From Polynucleobacter sp. JS-JIR-II-50 (GTDB taxonomy: Bacteria > Pseudomonadota > Gammaproteobacteria > Burkholderiales > Burkholderiaceae), in the NCBI RefSeq assembly GCF_018687895.1, contig NZ_CP061307.1, positions 1,323,948 to 1,387,947 on the forward strand: a DNA stretch of 64,000 nucleotides. The letters run 5' to 3'. The notes under the pieces are model-generated. The model was not told where the DNA came from and did no database searches. It saw nothing but the letters and a program-made list of their open reading frames with translations. Every line of letters starts with the position of its first letter. Positions within the stretch are counted from its first letter, which is position 1. Made by a program: the position numbers and the translations under genes. This document shows positions 47,955-57,061 of the stretch, piece by piece.

Positions 47955-49672
47955 CTACAAACATCCTTTAGGTTCGATAAATCTGGGTTCGCTACCGGCG
48001 TAGAGATTAGGTACTCATTGACAAATAAATGTTTGCCAACCTGCCCCATCAACATTTCCTGAATTTCTTCATTAGTGTGACGGGCCCTCATCTCCATTCT
48101 TTGCCCAACAATCTGACAAGCATCACAGAGTACAGGCCGAATATTTAAAGGAGTGTGCACCGCAACCAGAGGATAGGTGGATGTCAGAGTTGCAACATCA
48201 CTAGCATCTTTAGCTAAATAGCCATGCAGCTTTGTACCTGGCAACAATAATCGATACTCTTCATCCTTGGCTCGATAGTCACAAGGAATCCATACCTCCC
48301 TGCCTTGCAGCTGAGAAATCGCTTCTACCGAGTAGCGCCCTAAGCGCCCTTCCAATGGAGCAAGACTACTAGTCAACCCGCAATAAACCAAAAAGCAGGC
48401 TGCCAAAGAAATGGTTTTAGTAAAACGTCGATTCAGTAAGCCAAGCAAGGTCAGCAATATTCCTGCCGCCATGAGGATCCAATGGCAATAGGAGTAAGTC
48501 CATGCGCCGACATCACCCATAAATTGTGAGAACTGAAGATTGATACCAATCCATAATAAGAGCGAAAACACCAGTAATTGCAAAAGCAAGGCAACGCGAA
48601 AGCCCCATAAAGGCAACCTTTCCCAATACAAGGCAATCAGTGCCGCAAAGGCTGGCATCACTGGCAAAAGGTAGCGACCTGAACGCTGACTAGGCAGACT
48701 GAACACAATGAAGAACGCTGCTATCAACAGTAGCAAAAGAACCTCCTCTAAATCCAGAAAGCGACGTGTACGCCAGCATTGCATCAAACTCGATATCAAC
48801 ACAAAACTAAATAAGCCCGCATTAGCAATCGTCGTCAAAATTAAGAGCCAAATACTGTCTCCGCCACGCAGCAAATCCATGAAATAACTAGACTGGCGAG
48901 CAGCAAACTTACCAGCATTCTCGCCCATTACAAATTCTTTCCAAACGGCTTCTGGATAAGGGTCCATGGCAAACCACAAGGCAAATACGCCCAGGGCAAG
49001 TACGGCAATCAGGATTAATTTATATAGGTCGCGGATAAGTACCTGAGGAATACTCCACTGCCGCCAGCGCCAGTAATACAGTCCCAAAGCAAAAGTAGCA
49101 GGAACGATGTAGGCAAAAGATTTTGCAAATAGCGCAAGACCAAAACAGACTCCCGCCATCAATGGGAAAAAGAATTTAGATTCAAACGCACTCTTACCCC
49201 AATACAAAATCGCCATAAATGGTAGCGATATCCAAAATATTTCCGGGGGATCTGCTAAGAATGGTCGACCATAGCGATAGGTTGCAAAAAAGGAAAGCCA
49301 AACTAATGCTGCCAATATTCCAGTTTGCGTTTTGCCACTAAAACGTCGGACCGCTAAAAATAAGAAAAATGCTGTAAGCGCGGTATACAAAACACTAGGC
49401 CAACGCAAATTAGCCAGACTCCATTCGCTTGCCCAATGCGTACTAGCAATACCCTGCCAAAAAATAAGCGGGGGCTTAGTATTTTTGACGCCGTCCATTT
49501 CAGACTGCAGTGGCAGCCATTGGCCGGACTCTGCCGTCATGCGCACAATATGCATATAAGGGTACTCATCACCGTTTTTTGGCGCAAACCGGCTATCCAA
49601 ACCATAAAGGTAGGTAAATACACCTAAAAGCAGTATCAATAAGGTGGAACGGTAAGAAAATGAAGCTCGCAT
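47951..49672 (-). CDS. ArnT-like glycosyltransferase family 39 membrane protein
   Basis: Polyprenyl-phosphate-sugar-dependent glycosyltransferase, 573 residues. A first helix (LLILLLGVFTYLYGL) is followed by the acidic catalytic loop motif PKNGDEYPYMHI (Asp/Glu), and PPLIFWQGI, both typical of the ArnT/PMT group. About eleven to twelve further helices run to residue 420, then a periplasmic C-terminal domain. It adds a sugar to a lipid or protein in the periplasm; the target is unknown. First of an overlapping trio with the sialidase-like and 204-residue genes. Confidence 0.87.
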   Translation of the reverse strand: MRASFSYRSTLLILLLGVFTYLYGLDSRFAPKNGDEYPYMHIVRMTAESGQWLPLQSEMDGVKNTKPPLIFWQGIASTHWASEWSLANLRWPSVLYTALTAFFLFLAVRRFSGKTQTGILAALVWLSFFATYRYGRPFLADPPEIFWISLPFMAILYWGKSAFESKFFFPLMAGVCFGLALFAKSFAYIVPATFALGLYYWRWRQWSIPQVLIRDLYKLILIAVLALGVFALWFAMDPYPEAVWKEFVMGENAGKFAARQSSYFMDLLRGGDSIWLLILTTIANAGLFSFVLISSLMQCWRTRRFLDLEEVLLLLLIAAFFIVFSLPSQRSGRYLLPVMPAFAALIALYWERLPLWGFRVALLLQLLVFSLLLWIGINLQFSQFMGDVGAWTYSYCHWILMAAGILLTLLGLLNRRFTKTISLAACFLVYCGLTSSLAPLEGRLGRYSVEAISQLQGREVWIPCDYRAKDEEYRLLLPGTKLHGYLAKDASDVATLTSTYPLVAVHTPLNIRPVLCDACQIVGQRMEMRARHTNEEIQEMLMGQVGKHLFVNEYLISTPVANPDLSNLKDVCR

Positions 49673-49853
49673 GCCTATAGTTTATAGGGCTTACTAGAAA
49701 CTCGAACAAAAATGGTGTCAACTAGATTTTCGAATGAGCTTATGAAAAATGGATCTGAAATGAATAACCCATTCCTATACCTTCTTGTTTAAGATACTAA
49801 AAAAGCAATACGCAATTTATTACCCAGAAATATTCCAAACGGAGATAGTCTTA

Positions 49854-50186
49854 ATGCGAGCTAAGCCTTTAAAACCCGCAATCTTGTTGTCAATTTATAT
49901 TGCCATCAACCATTGGAGTGGTACCGCTCTTGCCCAAAACAACGAGGCAAGCAATTTGTATAAAAGTAGCTTAGCTGCCACCTGCGCAAACTGTCATGGA
50001 ACGGATGGTAAGGGTGTGGTTGATGGGGGGATGCCGTTGATCAATAACCTCACCAGCGCTCAAATATTGACTCAACTGAAGGCGTTTAAATCTGGCGCAC
50101 GTGAAGGCACCATCATGCCTCAACTAGCTAAAGGCTACTCAGACGAGCAACTCGAAACCATTGCCAATCAACTTGGCAAAAAATAA
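49854..50186 (+). CDS. Class I cytochrome c (sulfide dehydrogenase haem subunit-like)
   Basis: Small periplasmic monohaem cytochrome, 110 residues. A signal peptide (to about LAQ) is followed by a single CANCH haem site, and GTIMPQLAKGYSDEQLETIANQL supplies the likely methionine ligand. I use ATG 49854 with GGAG upstream; a longer frame from 49785 gives a poor N-terminus. It sits 14 bases before the flavoprotein gene, so it is the probable electron acceptor of the sulfide dehydrogenase (FccA/SoxE role). Confidence 0.88.
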   Translation: MRAKPLKPAILLSIYIAINHWSGTALAQNNEASNLYKSSLAATCANCHGTDGKGVVDGGMPLINNLTSAQILTQLKAFKSGAREGTIMPQLAKGYSDEQLETIANQLGKK

Positions 50187-50200
50187 TAAGGAAGCACATC

Positions 50201-51475
50201 ATGGATCGTCGACACTTTATTAGGAATAGCGCAGCCGGCATCGGTTTGCTTGCTGGCTTCTCGGGCCAAGCGAAGGCCAATTTACAAAAAGCGGAAATCC
50301 TCGTCATTGGCGGAGGGTATGGCGGCGCTACCGCTGCCAAGTATTTACGTCTGTTTTCTAATAACACCGCCAAGGTGACTTTGATTGAACCAAACCCTAC
50401 GTTCATTTCGTGCCCACTTTCAAACTTGGTTGTAGGTGGCTCACGCACCCTCTCTGATATCACCAGCTCGTATGACAATCTCAGCAAACGTCACGGGATC
50501 AAGATCATTCAAGATAGTGTCGCCAGCATGGATCCCGATAAGAAAACAGTCAAACTCGCTTCTGGCAAAACCTTGCGCTACGATAAAGCAGTAGTTTCAC
50601 CTGGCGTCACCTTGATAATGAATAGTATTGAAGGACTAGCGCAAGCTAATAAAGCAGGCGTGACTTTGCAAGCCTGGAAGGCGGGCCCTGAGACTGCCGC
50701 CCTACATAAGCAGCTCGCTTCTATGCGTGATGGCGGTACTTTTGCAATCAGCATTCCGGAAGCGCCGTATCGTTGCCCCCCAGGACCTTATGAGCGCGCA
50801 TGCCAAGTCGCAAACTATCTCAAACACAATAAGCCTAAGTCTAAGGTCCTGATTCTGGATGCCAATCAAGATGTCACCTCAAAGGGGGCTCTATTTAAAA
50901 GGGTATGGGCTGAGCAATACCCTGGATTGATTGAGTACCTACCAAAGCACAATGTCACAGCTGTCGATGCAAAAACAAAAACAGTTAAGCTAGAAGTACA
51001 AGATGACATTAAAGCGGATGTTTTAAATTTACTTCCCGCCATGAGTGCAGGTGAGATTGCCGTTAAAACGGGCTTGGCCAATTCTAATGGCCGCTGGGTC
51101 AATGTGAATTTCCTCAACTTTGAATCTACCGCACAAAAAGATATTCATGTTTTAGGGGATTCGATTCAAGTTGCCTATGCAATGCCTAAATCAGGTCATA
51201 TGGCTAACCAACACGCCAAGGTAGCTGCTGCCGCAATTGTGGCCGAACTCAGCAATTGGGAAGTAAATCCCGCACCAGTTCTCACCAATACCTGCTATAG
51301 CTTTGTAAATGACCGAGAAGTGGTTCACGTTGCTAGCGTCCATCAATACATCGCCGCGGAAAAAACTTTCAAGCCCGTACCAGGCTCTGGTGGCCTATCA
51401 CCTGCTCCATCGACTTTAGAAGGGGTTTATGCCTGGGGCTGGGCTCACAATATTTGGGCAGACAGCCTGGGTTGA
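50201..51475 (+). CDS. Flavocytochrome c sulfide dehydrogenase flavoprotein subunit (FccB/SoxF-like)
   Basis: FAD enzyme that oxidises sulfide in the periplasm and passes electrons to the cytochrome. A Tat-type signal starts MDRRHFIRNSAAGIG. The FAD-binding motif is VIGGGYGGATAAKYLR near residue 33. The redox cysteines appear in TFISCPLSNLVVGG and NTCYSFVNDREVV, with RCPPGPYERACQVANYL between. The C-terminal flavocytochrome region ends GWAHNIWADSLG. 424 residues, normal for the family. A terminator follows. Confidence 0.93.
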   Translation: MDRRHFIRNSAAGIGLLAGFSGQAKANLQKAEILVIGGGYGGATAAKYLRLFSNNTAKVTLIEPNPTFISCPLSNLVVGGSRTLSDITSSYDNLSKRHGIKIIQDSVASMDPDKKTVKLASGKTLRYDKAVVSPGVTLIMNSIEGLAQANKAGVTLQAWKAGPETAALHKQLASMRDGGTFAISIPEAPYRCPPGPYERACQVANYLKHNKPKSKVLILDANQDVTSKGALFKRVWAEQYPGLIEYLPKHNVTAVDAKTKTVKLEVQDDIKADVLNLLPAMSAGEIAVKTGLANSNGRWVNVNFLNFESTAQKDIHVLGDSIQVAYAMPKSGHMANQHAKVAAAAIVAELSNWEVNPAPVLTNTCYSFVNDREVVHVASVHQYIAAEKTFKPVPGSGGLSPAPSTLEGVYAWGWAHNIWADSLG

Positions 51476-51492
51476 TCCAAGTCAATACTTCT

Positions 51493-51522
51493 AAAAAAAG
51501 AGGCTTTAACGCCTCTTTTTTT
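51493..51522 (+). terminator. Terminator after the sulfide dehydrogenase genes
   Basis: AAAAAAAGAGGC-TTTAAC-GCCTCTTTTTTT: perfect stem, T-tract on the plus strand. Confidence 0.9.
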
Positions 51523-51582
51523 GTTTACATGGCCGCATAGATACCTATACTGAGGAAAACAGATTAAAAATTCGGAGGCTTA

Positions 51583-52041
51583 ATGAACATGACCCCTACT
51601 TCACCAAAAGATGCATCAAAATTAGAAGATGCCATTGAAAGATGGACCGTCCCCATTGGAAATTTATTTGTCTCTTTATTTCATCGGATTGCCTTATTTG
51701 GAATCGGCGCAGCAACAGTTTGGTCTGCGGCTGTTGCATTTTTAGGAATGGTCAACAAAGGTTCAGCTTCGATTGAAGATCTGCTGTTGCTCTTTATCTA
51801 CCTCGAAATTGGAGCCATGGTTGGCATTTATTTCAAGACCAACCATATGCCAGTACGCTTTTTGATCTATGTAGCGATCACCGCCGTTACTCGCCTCATC
51901 ATTGACTTGGTTAATACCAAGCATGAGGCCGATATGGCCATCCTCTTTATGGGCCTGACCATCCTCATTTTGGCCCTGGCTAATGCTGTTGTTCGTTACG
52001 CTTCATTTAAGTTCCCCAGCCGAAAAGGGGAAAGTGAATAA
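51583..52041 (+). CDS. PsiE-family inner-membrane protein, 152 aa
   Basis: Member of the phosphate-starvation-inducible E family by overall pattern: four membrane helices (about 24-60, 63-82, 88-107, 110-130), with the EIGAMVGIYFKTNHMPVRFLIYVAITAVTRLIID block typical of the family. The function is unknown even in E. coli. A GGAGG ribosome-binding site precedes the ATG. It is monocistronic, convergent with the TAXI gene, whose stop lies 4 bases away. Confidence 0.85.
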   Translation: MNMTPTSPKDASKLEDAIERWTVPIGNLFVSLFHRIALFGIGAATVWSAAVAFLGMVNKGSASIEDLLLLFIYLEIGAMVGIYFKTNHMPVRFLIYVAITAVTRLIIDLVNTKHEADMAILFMGLTILILALANAVVRYASFKFPSRKGESE

Positions 52042-52045
52042 AGCC

Positions 52046-53461
52046 CTATAAGAGGGGCTCGATACCCCCTCCCTCATCAAATTGATAGGGGTGCACGCCC
52101 CTATTTAAGCAATTACGGACGTAATCAATACTGGCTCGCAAGGCGTAGTAGTCGCTAGACAGGCGTTTAGAAACTTTAATTTTCAAAGCTTGATACTCAA
52201 GCAAATTCAGCCTCTTCAAATACTCATCACGCTGTTGATTGTCAAAACCATTGAGCAATTCTTGCTCCAAAGATTTCAAAGAGCCATATAAGCGATTGAT
52301 CTTATTTTGCATTCGCTTAGCGCGATATCCTGGTAGAGCCTGTAAAAGCGGGTATCCCAAAACACAGAAAGGTAGCAACACAAAAATGAGGCGGCTAATG
52401 AGCTCTGCTACCCAAAACGGCAAATAGGCCACCAATAGGGGGTAATTATTTTTCTCGTAATGAACTGCAACGGGACTTTCAGGCAACATGGAATCCTTGA
52501 ATGATGGAAACTCTCCGCGCTCAGAGAAGAACGATTCCTTGCCATTAATTTCTCTGGCGGCCTCTAAAAATAGAAATTGAATTGCTGGATGCATACGATC
52601 ATCAATCAATAAATTTGTTGTCGTTGCCAACAACTTCATATCAGTTGATGGAAAGTTACGCGGCAAATTAAAAGCCCCTTGAGGGACATCCAAAATATTG
52701 AGATAAGGCATTAATTTGACATAGGCTGCCGCACGTTTAAAAGTGACTAAATGCAACGACTTGTCGTTTAACAAGGCTTGCACATTAGGCGCCTCGTAAG
52801 AATCTACGATAAAGGTTCCATCGATCTCACCTGCCTGTAGCGCTTTAACTGCGTCATGCCCAGCAAGATTAAGGACTTGCACTCCTTTTTCATAGCCGGC
52901 GGCTTTCAGTATTTTGGTTGACTGAGCATAGGTACCGCTGCCCTCAATTCCCACAGAAATCTTTTTATTGGCAAAATGTTGAAGTACAACACCAACCGAA
53001 TCGGACTCGGTAGACTTTAACTCCGAACCTCGATAAAAAAACCAAATCGGGTCATAGGCGATTGCACCCAAAGACTGAATACCAGTCACTTCCTTGGAAT
53101 GGTCTACACCGGCCTGAACAAAAGCAACTTGTACGGGGTCATCGCGATCAGATAAGCGATCAATGTTTTCTTGTGCCCCCGTAGTGGCTACGAGTTCGAG
53201 GGTAATCCCTTTTTCCTTGAAAAACTCTACGTACTTTTTCCCAAGGGCTTCGTATGAGCTGCCTGATGATCCGGTGGCCATGAGAACATGTCTTGGGGGC
53301 GGCGGATCCGCATACCACCAGATCCCAATGAGTATTGTCAGCAAGAGAATGAGAAGTGGCCAAGCCTCCTGCAGGAACTGGGTAAAGTCATCCCATTTCT
53401 CCCGAGCGCTCTCAGAAAGCCCTAGATACGTTTCTTGAATGTCTTGTTTAAAGCTTCCCAT
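52046..53461 (-). CDS. TAXI-family TRAP-type solute-binding protein, membrane-anchored
   Basis: Ligand receptor of the TAXI class. Residues 33-50 form one membrane helix; the binding domain (about 55-320) includes LMATGSSGSSYEALGKKYVEFFKEKG, and IEGSGTYAQSTKILKAAGY. A second membrane helix lies near 345-372 (LISRLIFVLLPFCVLGYPLLQA), followed by a helical cytoplasmic region. At 471 residues it is longer than secreted TAXI proteins (about 320). No TRAP permease (DctM/DctQ) is adjacent, so transport is not demonstrated; a sensory role is possible. Confidence 0.85.
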   Translation of the reverse strand: MGSFKQDIQETYLGLSESAREKWDDFTQFLQEAWPLLILLLTILIGIWWYADPPPPRHVLMATGSSGSSYEALGKKYVEFFKEKGITLELVATTGAQENIDRLSDRDDPVQVAFVQAGVDHSKEVTGIQSLGAIAYDPIWFFYRGSELKSTESDSVGVVLQHFANKKISVGIEGSGTYAQSTKILKAAGYEKGVQVLNLAGHDAVKALQAGEIDGTFIVDSYEAPNVQALLNDKSLHLVTFKRAAAYVKLMPYLNILDVPQGAFNLPRNFPSTDMKLLATTTNLLIDDRMHPAIQFLFLEAAREINGKESFFSERGEFPSFKDSMLPESPVAVHYEKNNYPLLVAYLPFWVAELISRLIFVLLPFCVLGYPLLQALPGYRAKRMQNKINRLYGSLKSLEQELLNGFDNQQRDEYLKRLNLLEYQALKIKVSKRLSSDYYALRASIDYVRNCLNRGVHPYQFDEGGGIEPLL

Positions 53462-53547
53462 GCGCTACCGATCGGCAAATATCATTAAAGATAATGATAA
53501 TAGGCTTATTCTGATTCCTTCAATTGGTCTTTTAACACCCTTAAAAC

Positions 53548-54249
53548 ATGATAAATCTTAGAAAATCCCAGGATCGCGGCTATGCCGACCATGGCTGGCT
53601 TAAAAGCTTTCACTCCTTCTCATTTGCCGGCTACCACGACCCCCGCTTTATGGGTTGGGGAAATCTGCGCGTCATTAACGAAGATCGCGTAGCCGCAGGA
53701 ATGGGGTTTGGTAAGCACGGCCATCGCAATATGGAAATTATTAGTTACGTACTATCGGGAGAGTTGGCCCACGAAGATAGCATTGGCAACATCAAAGGCA
53801 TTCCAACTGGGGATGTCCAGCGCATGAGCGCGGGTAGTGGAGTTACGCATAGCGAGTTTAATCACGCAAAAGATCAAACTACTCATTTTTTACAAATCTG
53901 GATAGAGCCCAATGTTTTGGAAATTGAGCCGAGCTATGAACAAAAATCCATCCCAGAAATAGAAAAAGATGGAAAGCTGCGCATCATTGCCTCCCCTACC
54001 GGAAATGATGGTGCTGTGAAAATTTATGCAGACGCCAAGGTGTATGCTGGACTCTTTGATCAGAATCAATCATTCGAACTAGCATTAGATCCCAGTAGAA
54101 AATTCTATGTGCACCTTATTCGTGGTTCACTTGATGTGAACGGCCACGTTTTAAATGGCGGTGACGCCCTCTTAATACAAGAGGAAAACCAATTAGCACT
54201 CTCTCATGGAAAAAGCGCCGAAGTCTTAGTATTTGACCTCAGCGCTTAG
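53548..54249 (+). CDS. Pirin-family protein (YhhW-like)
   Basis: Bicupin protein of 233 residues; E. coli YhhW has quercetin 2,3-dioxygenase activity. The N-terminal cupin holds the metal ligands in GFGKHGHRNMEIISYVLSGEL (two His) and GSGVTHSEFNH (His and Glu). The N-terminal HSFSFAGYHDPRFMGWGNLRVINED is diagnostic. The second cupin is shorter. Monocistronic, separated by about 20 bases from the convergent Bug gene. Native substrate unknown. Confidence 0.92.
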   Translation: MINLRKSQDRGYADHGWLKSFHSFSFAGYHDPRFMGWGNLRVINEDRVAAGMGFGKHGHRNMEIISYVLSGELAHEDSIGNIKGIPTGDVQRMSAGSGVTHSEFNHAKDQTTHFLQIWIEPNVLEIEPSYEQKSIPEIEKDGKLRIIASPTGNDGAVKIYADAKVYAGLFDQNQSFELALDPSRKFYVHLIRGSLDVNGHVLNGGDALLIQEENQLALSHGKSAEVLVFDLSA

Positions 54250-54270
54250 CGTATTTCTGAAGGGCCAGAG

Positions 54271-55242
54271 CTAATCTAACTTAATTTTGGCCTTTTCAAT
54301 CACTGTTTTCCATCGAGCAATATCAGAGAAATACAGGTCCGAGAATTGCTGAGTATTCATTGGGGCAATTTGTACTCCAGCCTTTTGAAAACGATCTTTC
54401 ATCTCAGGAGTTTCTAGGATCTTCAAAATAGAGTTATTCAGCTCCTTGATGACGCCTTGAGGCGTTTTAGCAGGGACAAATACTCCCTGCCACAAAGCCA
54501 TCTCATAACCTTTAACTCCTGCCTCCTGAATTGTTACTAATTCTGGAGCGCCACTGAAACGATTTTTACTGGTGACAGCCAATGCCCTTACCTTATCACC
54601 TTTATATAAAGGAAGACCTACTGGCATGCCTGCAAAATAAAAGTCGATCTGCCCACCCATTAAGTCTGTAGCAGCGGGTGAGCCACCCTTATACGGAATA
54701 TGAATCGCTTGTAATCCAGTAGTAGCTAAAAACAATTCACCAGCCATATGATCGGAATTACCAATTCCTGAAGAGCCAAAACTCAATTTACCGGGCTCGG
54801 CTTTAAGCATTGCCATTAAATCTGCAACGCTCTTGGCTGGTGAATTGTTATTGACAATCAGAATGTGAGGAGTTGCCGCGACCCCAACGACTGGCAATAA
54901 ATCTTTTTGGCCATTGAACGGCAGTCTTGGATTGGCTGCCACATTAATAGCCAGGCCATTTTGTGCGAACAAGATGGTGTAGCCATCAGGGGCGCTTTTT
55001 GCTACCGCATCTGCTGCTAGGCTACCTGCTGCGCCACCACGATTCTCAACAATAATGGGCTGCTTTAAAGCAATACTGAGATCATTGGCAATCATCCTGC
55101 CGACAATATCAGTAGAGCTTCCTGGCGCATAACCAATCATCATCTTGATCGGTTTATCAGGGTAGGCAGCCCAAGCTGCCCCCGCACATACTGGAACAAC
55201 TACCGCACTTATTACTATGTTTTTTATTAGTTTTTTAAACAT
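54271..55242 (-). CDS. Bug/TctC-family periplasmic substrate-binding protein
   Basis: Periplasmic carboxylate receptor, 323 residues. Signal peptide to about AAWA, then YPDKPIKMMIGYAPGSSTDIVGRM and ENRGGAAGSLAADAVAKSAPDGYT. Sequence differs clearly from the other three Bug proteins here, so it should bind another ligand. GGAGGAGACATATG gives a strong start. It is the last gene of the SMP-30 / GntR / Ldh unit, 27 bases after the dehydrogenase, which suggests that it captures that pathway's substrate. Confidence 0.92.
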   Translation of the reverse strand: MFKKLIKNIVISAVVVPVCAGAAWAAYPDKPIKMMIGYAPGSSTDIVGRMIANDLSIALKQPIIVENRGGAAGSLAADAVAKSAPDGYTILFAQNGLAINVAANPRLPFNGQKDLLPVVGVAATPHILIVNNNSPAKSVADLMAMLKAEPGKLSFGSSGIGNSDHMAGELFLATTGLQAIHIPYKGGSPAATDLMGGQIDFYFAGMPVGLPLYKGDKVRALAVTSKNRFSGAPELVTIQEAGVKGYEMALWQGVFVPAKTPQGVIKELNNSILKILETPEMKDRFQKAGVQIAPMNTQQFSDLYFSDIARWKTVIEKAKIKLD

Positions 55243-55269
55243 ATGTCTCCTCCAGTAATTTAGTATTTT

Positions 55270-56319
55270 TTAAAACGTTAAAGCGGGGATGCCGCATTCC
55301 TGAGCGCAAGCATTCAATGCCTCTAGTAACTCGGGCGAGACAGGGATACCCCTTTCACTTCTCTCTGCCATTGTTTTTGCTGCGCCTTCACCTGGCACAC
55401 GAATTTCTTTAACGCCAGGCAATGTTGACGAATTTTTGAGGTCACTAACTAAAGTAATTACTCTGTTAATAAACTCTTCCGTGTTTCCAAATGCACTTGG
55501 ATCGACAGCAATAATCGTTTGCCCCGTGTTTGTAACCAAGTCGTGATGCGCATTGAAATCGATTGTTCCTTTGCCAACTGCCGCATTATTAAGTGCGCCT
55601 GCAAGCAAGCCAATCATGACTGCTAAGCCATAACCCTTATATCCACCAATGGGCAATAAAGATCCTTCGGCAGATTTTTTAGGATCCGTTATTGGCCTAC
55701 CTTGTCGATCAATCATCCAATCATTTGGAATGGACTCTCCCTTTTGCGCGGCTACTTTTACTTTGCCGTAAGCCGCTACAGTAGTTGCAATATCCAAAAG
55801 CACTGTAGGCCCATCGCCTGCTGGCACCGCAATTGCAATTGGGTTGGTTGATAACAATAAATCAATGCCACCCCATGGCGCCATATGATTTGCATTACCA
55901 ACAGCCATATAAATACCGATATAACCCTGCTCCGCTAATTTACGAACATATACCGAAGCGGCACCTGAATGATTGCCGTAGTGACTGCCAATCCAACATA
56001 CGCTGTGCTGTTTCACTTTTTCAATAGCAAGGTCTACAGCTCTATTCATAACCAAATGCCCTAAGGCATTGTCACCATTAATCAACGCAGTTGCACCCTG
56101 CTCGCGCTCAATATGAATATTGGGATGCAAATTCACGCCGCCAGCCCGAATTCTTTTTAAATAGGCAGGCAAACGAAAAATGCCATGTCCATCCGCACCA
56201 ACAAGGTCAGACTGCACCATGAGGCCAGCAATGATGACTGCATCACTTGCGGGAACTTTCTCCGCTTGCAGTGCGCTCGAGATAAATTGCTCGGCATCCG
56301 ATATAGATAAATAATTCAT
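55270..56319 (-). CDS. Ldh/YbiC-type NAD(P)-dependent 2-hydroxyacid dehydrogenase
   Basis: Malate/L-lactate dehydrogenase (Ldh_2) family, a fold distinct from classical LDH. Landmarks: VQSDLVGADGHGIFRLPAYLKRIRAGGVN near 35 with the catalytic histidine region, GSHYGNHSGAASVYVRKLAEQGYIGIYMAVGN near 115-145, and PIGGYKGYGLAVMIGLLAGALN near 225. Family members oxidise or reduce 2-hydroxyacids such as malate, sulfolactate, ureidoglycolate and 2,3-diketogulonate. The context (lactonase, dehydratase) suggests a sugar-acid or related hydroxyacid. It starts 6 bases after the GntR stop. Confidence 0.9.
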   Translation of the reverse strand: MNYLSISDAEQFISSALQAEKVPASDAVIIAGLMVQSDLVGADGHGIFRLPAYLKRIRAGGVNLHPNIHIEREQGATALINGDNALGHLVMNRAVDLAIEKVKQHSVCWIGSHYGNHSGAASVYVRKLAEQGYIGIYMAVGNANHMAPWGGIDLLLSTNPIAIAVPAGDGPTVLLDIATTVAAYGKVKVAAQKGESIPNDWMIDRQGRPITDPKKSAEGSLLPIGGYKGYGLAVMIGLLAGALNNAAVGKGTIDFNAHHDLVTNTGQTIIAVDPSAFGNTEEFINRVITLVSDLKNSSTLPGVKEIRVPGEGAAKTMAERSERGIPVSPELLEALNACAQECGIPALTF

Positions 56320-56325
56320 TGTGAT

Positions 56326-57060
56326 TTAAGCCTCTGAGCTTGCTTTAAATTCCATGCTGTAAACATATTTATTCTCCGGATGATGCGTTACCGTCACTTC
56401 AAATAACTTATCCTGATCATCAAAATAGCGGCGAATAATGACCAGACATGCAGTGTCAGGCTTGATGTGGAGTTTTTCTGCAATCTCTGGCGACACTTGA
56501 GAGGCATATACATCCACTTCCGCCCTCTCGATACGAGCGCCATATTTTTCCTCAATCTGCTCGTACACCATTACCTGGGTATGTTCTGGATCTTTAGTCA
56601 ACGAAGCAAACTGGGGCAATATATAAATATCCGTCCAGGCTATGACCTCCTCTGCCTGTTGACGCTTTCGAATTCCGCCAATGTGATACCAAGATGATCC
56701 AATCGGTGCGCCAACAATCTGACTTAGAGACTTATCTAGCTCAATGAATTCTTCGACTATGTTCTGACGATAGGTATCCCGTGAATAACTCAGAATATCA
56801 ATTGGAGAGTTATAGCTTTGGGTGAAACGGCGTAAGCGCTGTCTAGACACCACCTTTGTAGGCGCGCCTTGATGGCGATAAATCAGGCCATTAGCTTCCA
56901 GAATTTGTAGTGCATGCCGCAATGTATGCCGACTAGACTGAAAATCCCGACAAAGATCCGCCTCGGCAGGCAAGACGGATCCCACTGGCCAATCACCGTT
57001 ATAAATACGCTGCTCTAGCGTTTTGGCTAGAGACTTATATAACGGTGATCGTTCACTCAA
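56326..57060 (-). CDS. GntR-family transcriptional regulator (HutC/UTRA type)
   Basis: DNA-binding regulator, 244 residues. The winged helix (about 5-75) reads PLYKSLAKTLEQRI then GSVLPAEADLCRDFQSSRHTLRHALQILEANGLIYR. A UTRA effector domain (about 90-244) follows. I set the start at TTG 57060, just after the SMP-30 stop, because the domain begins there; the longer frame overlaps the lactonase. It is embedded between lactonase and dehydrogenase genes and probably controls the island and itself in response to a pathway intermediate. Confidence 0.85.
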   Translation of the reverse strand: MSERSPLYKSLAKTLEQRIYNGDWPVGSVLPAEADLCRDFQSSRHTLRHALQILEANGLIYRHQGAPTKVVSRQRLRRFTQSYNSPIDILSYSRDTYRQNIVEEFIELDKSLSQIVGAPIGSSWYHIGGIRKRQQAEEVIAWTDIYILPQFASLTKDPEHTQVMVYEQIEEKYGARIERAEVDVYASQVSPEIAEKLHIKPDTACLVIIRRYFDDQDKLFEVTVTHHPENKYVYSMEFKASSEA

Positions 57061-57061
57061 T

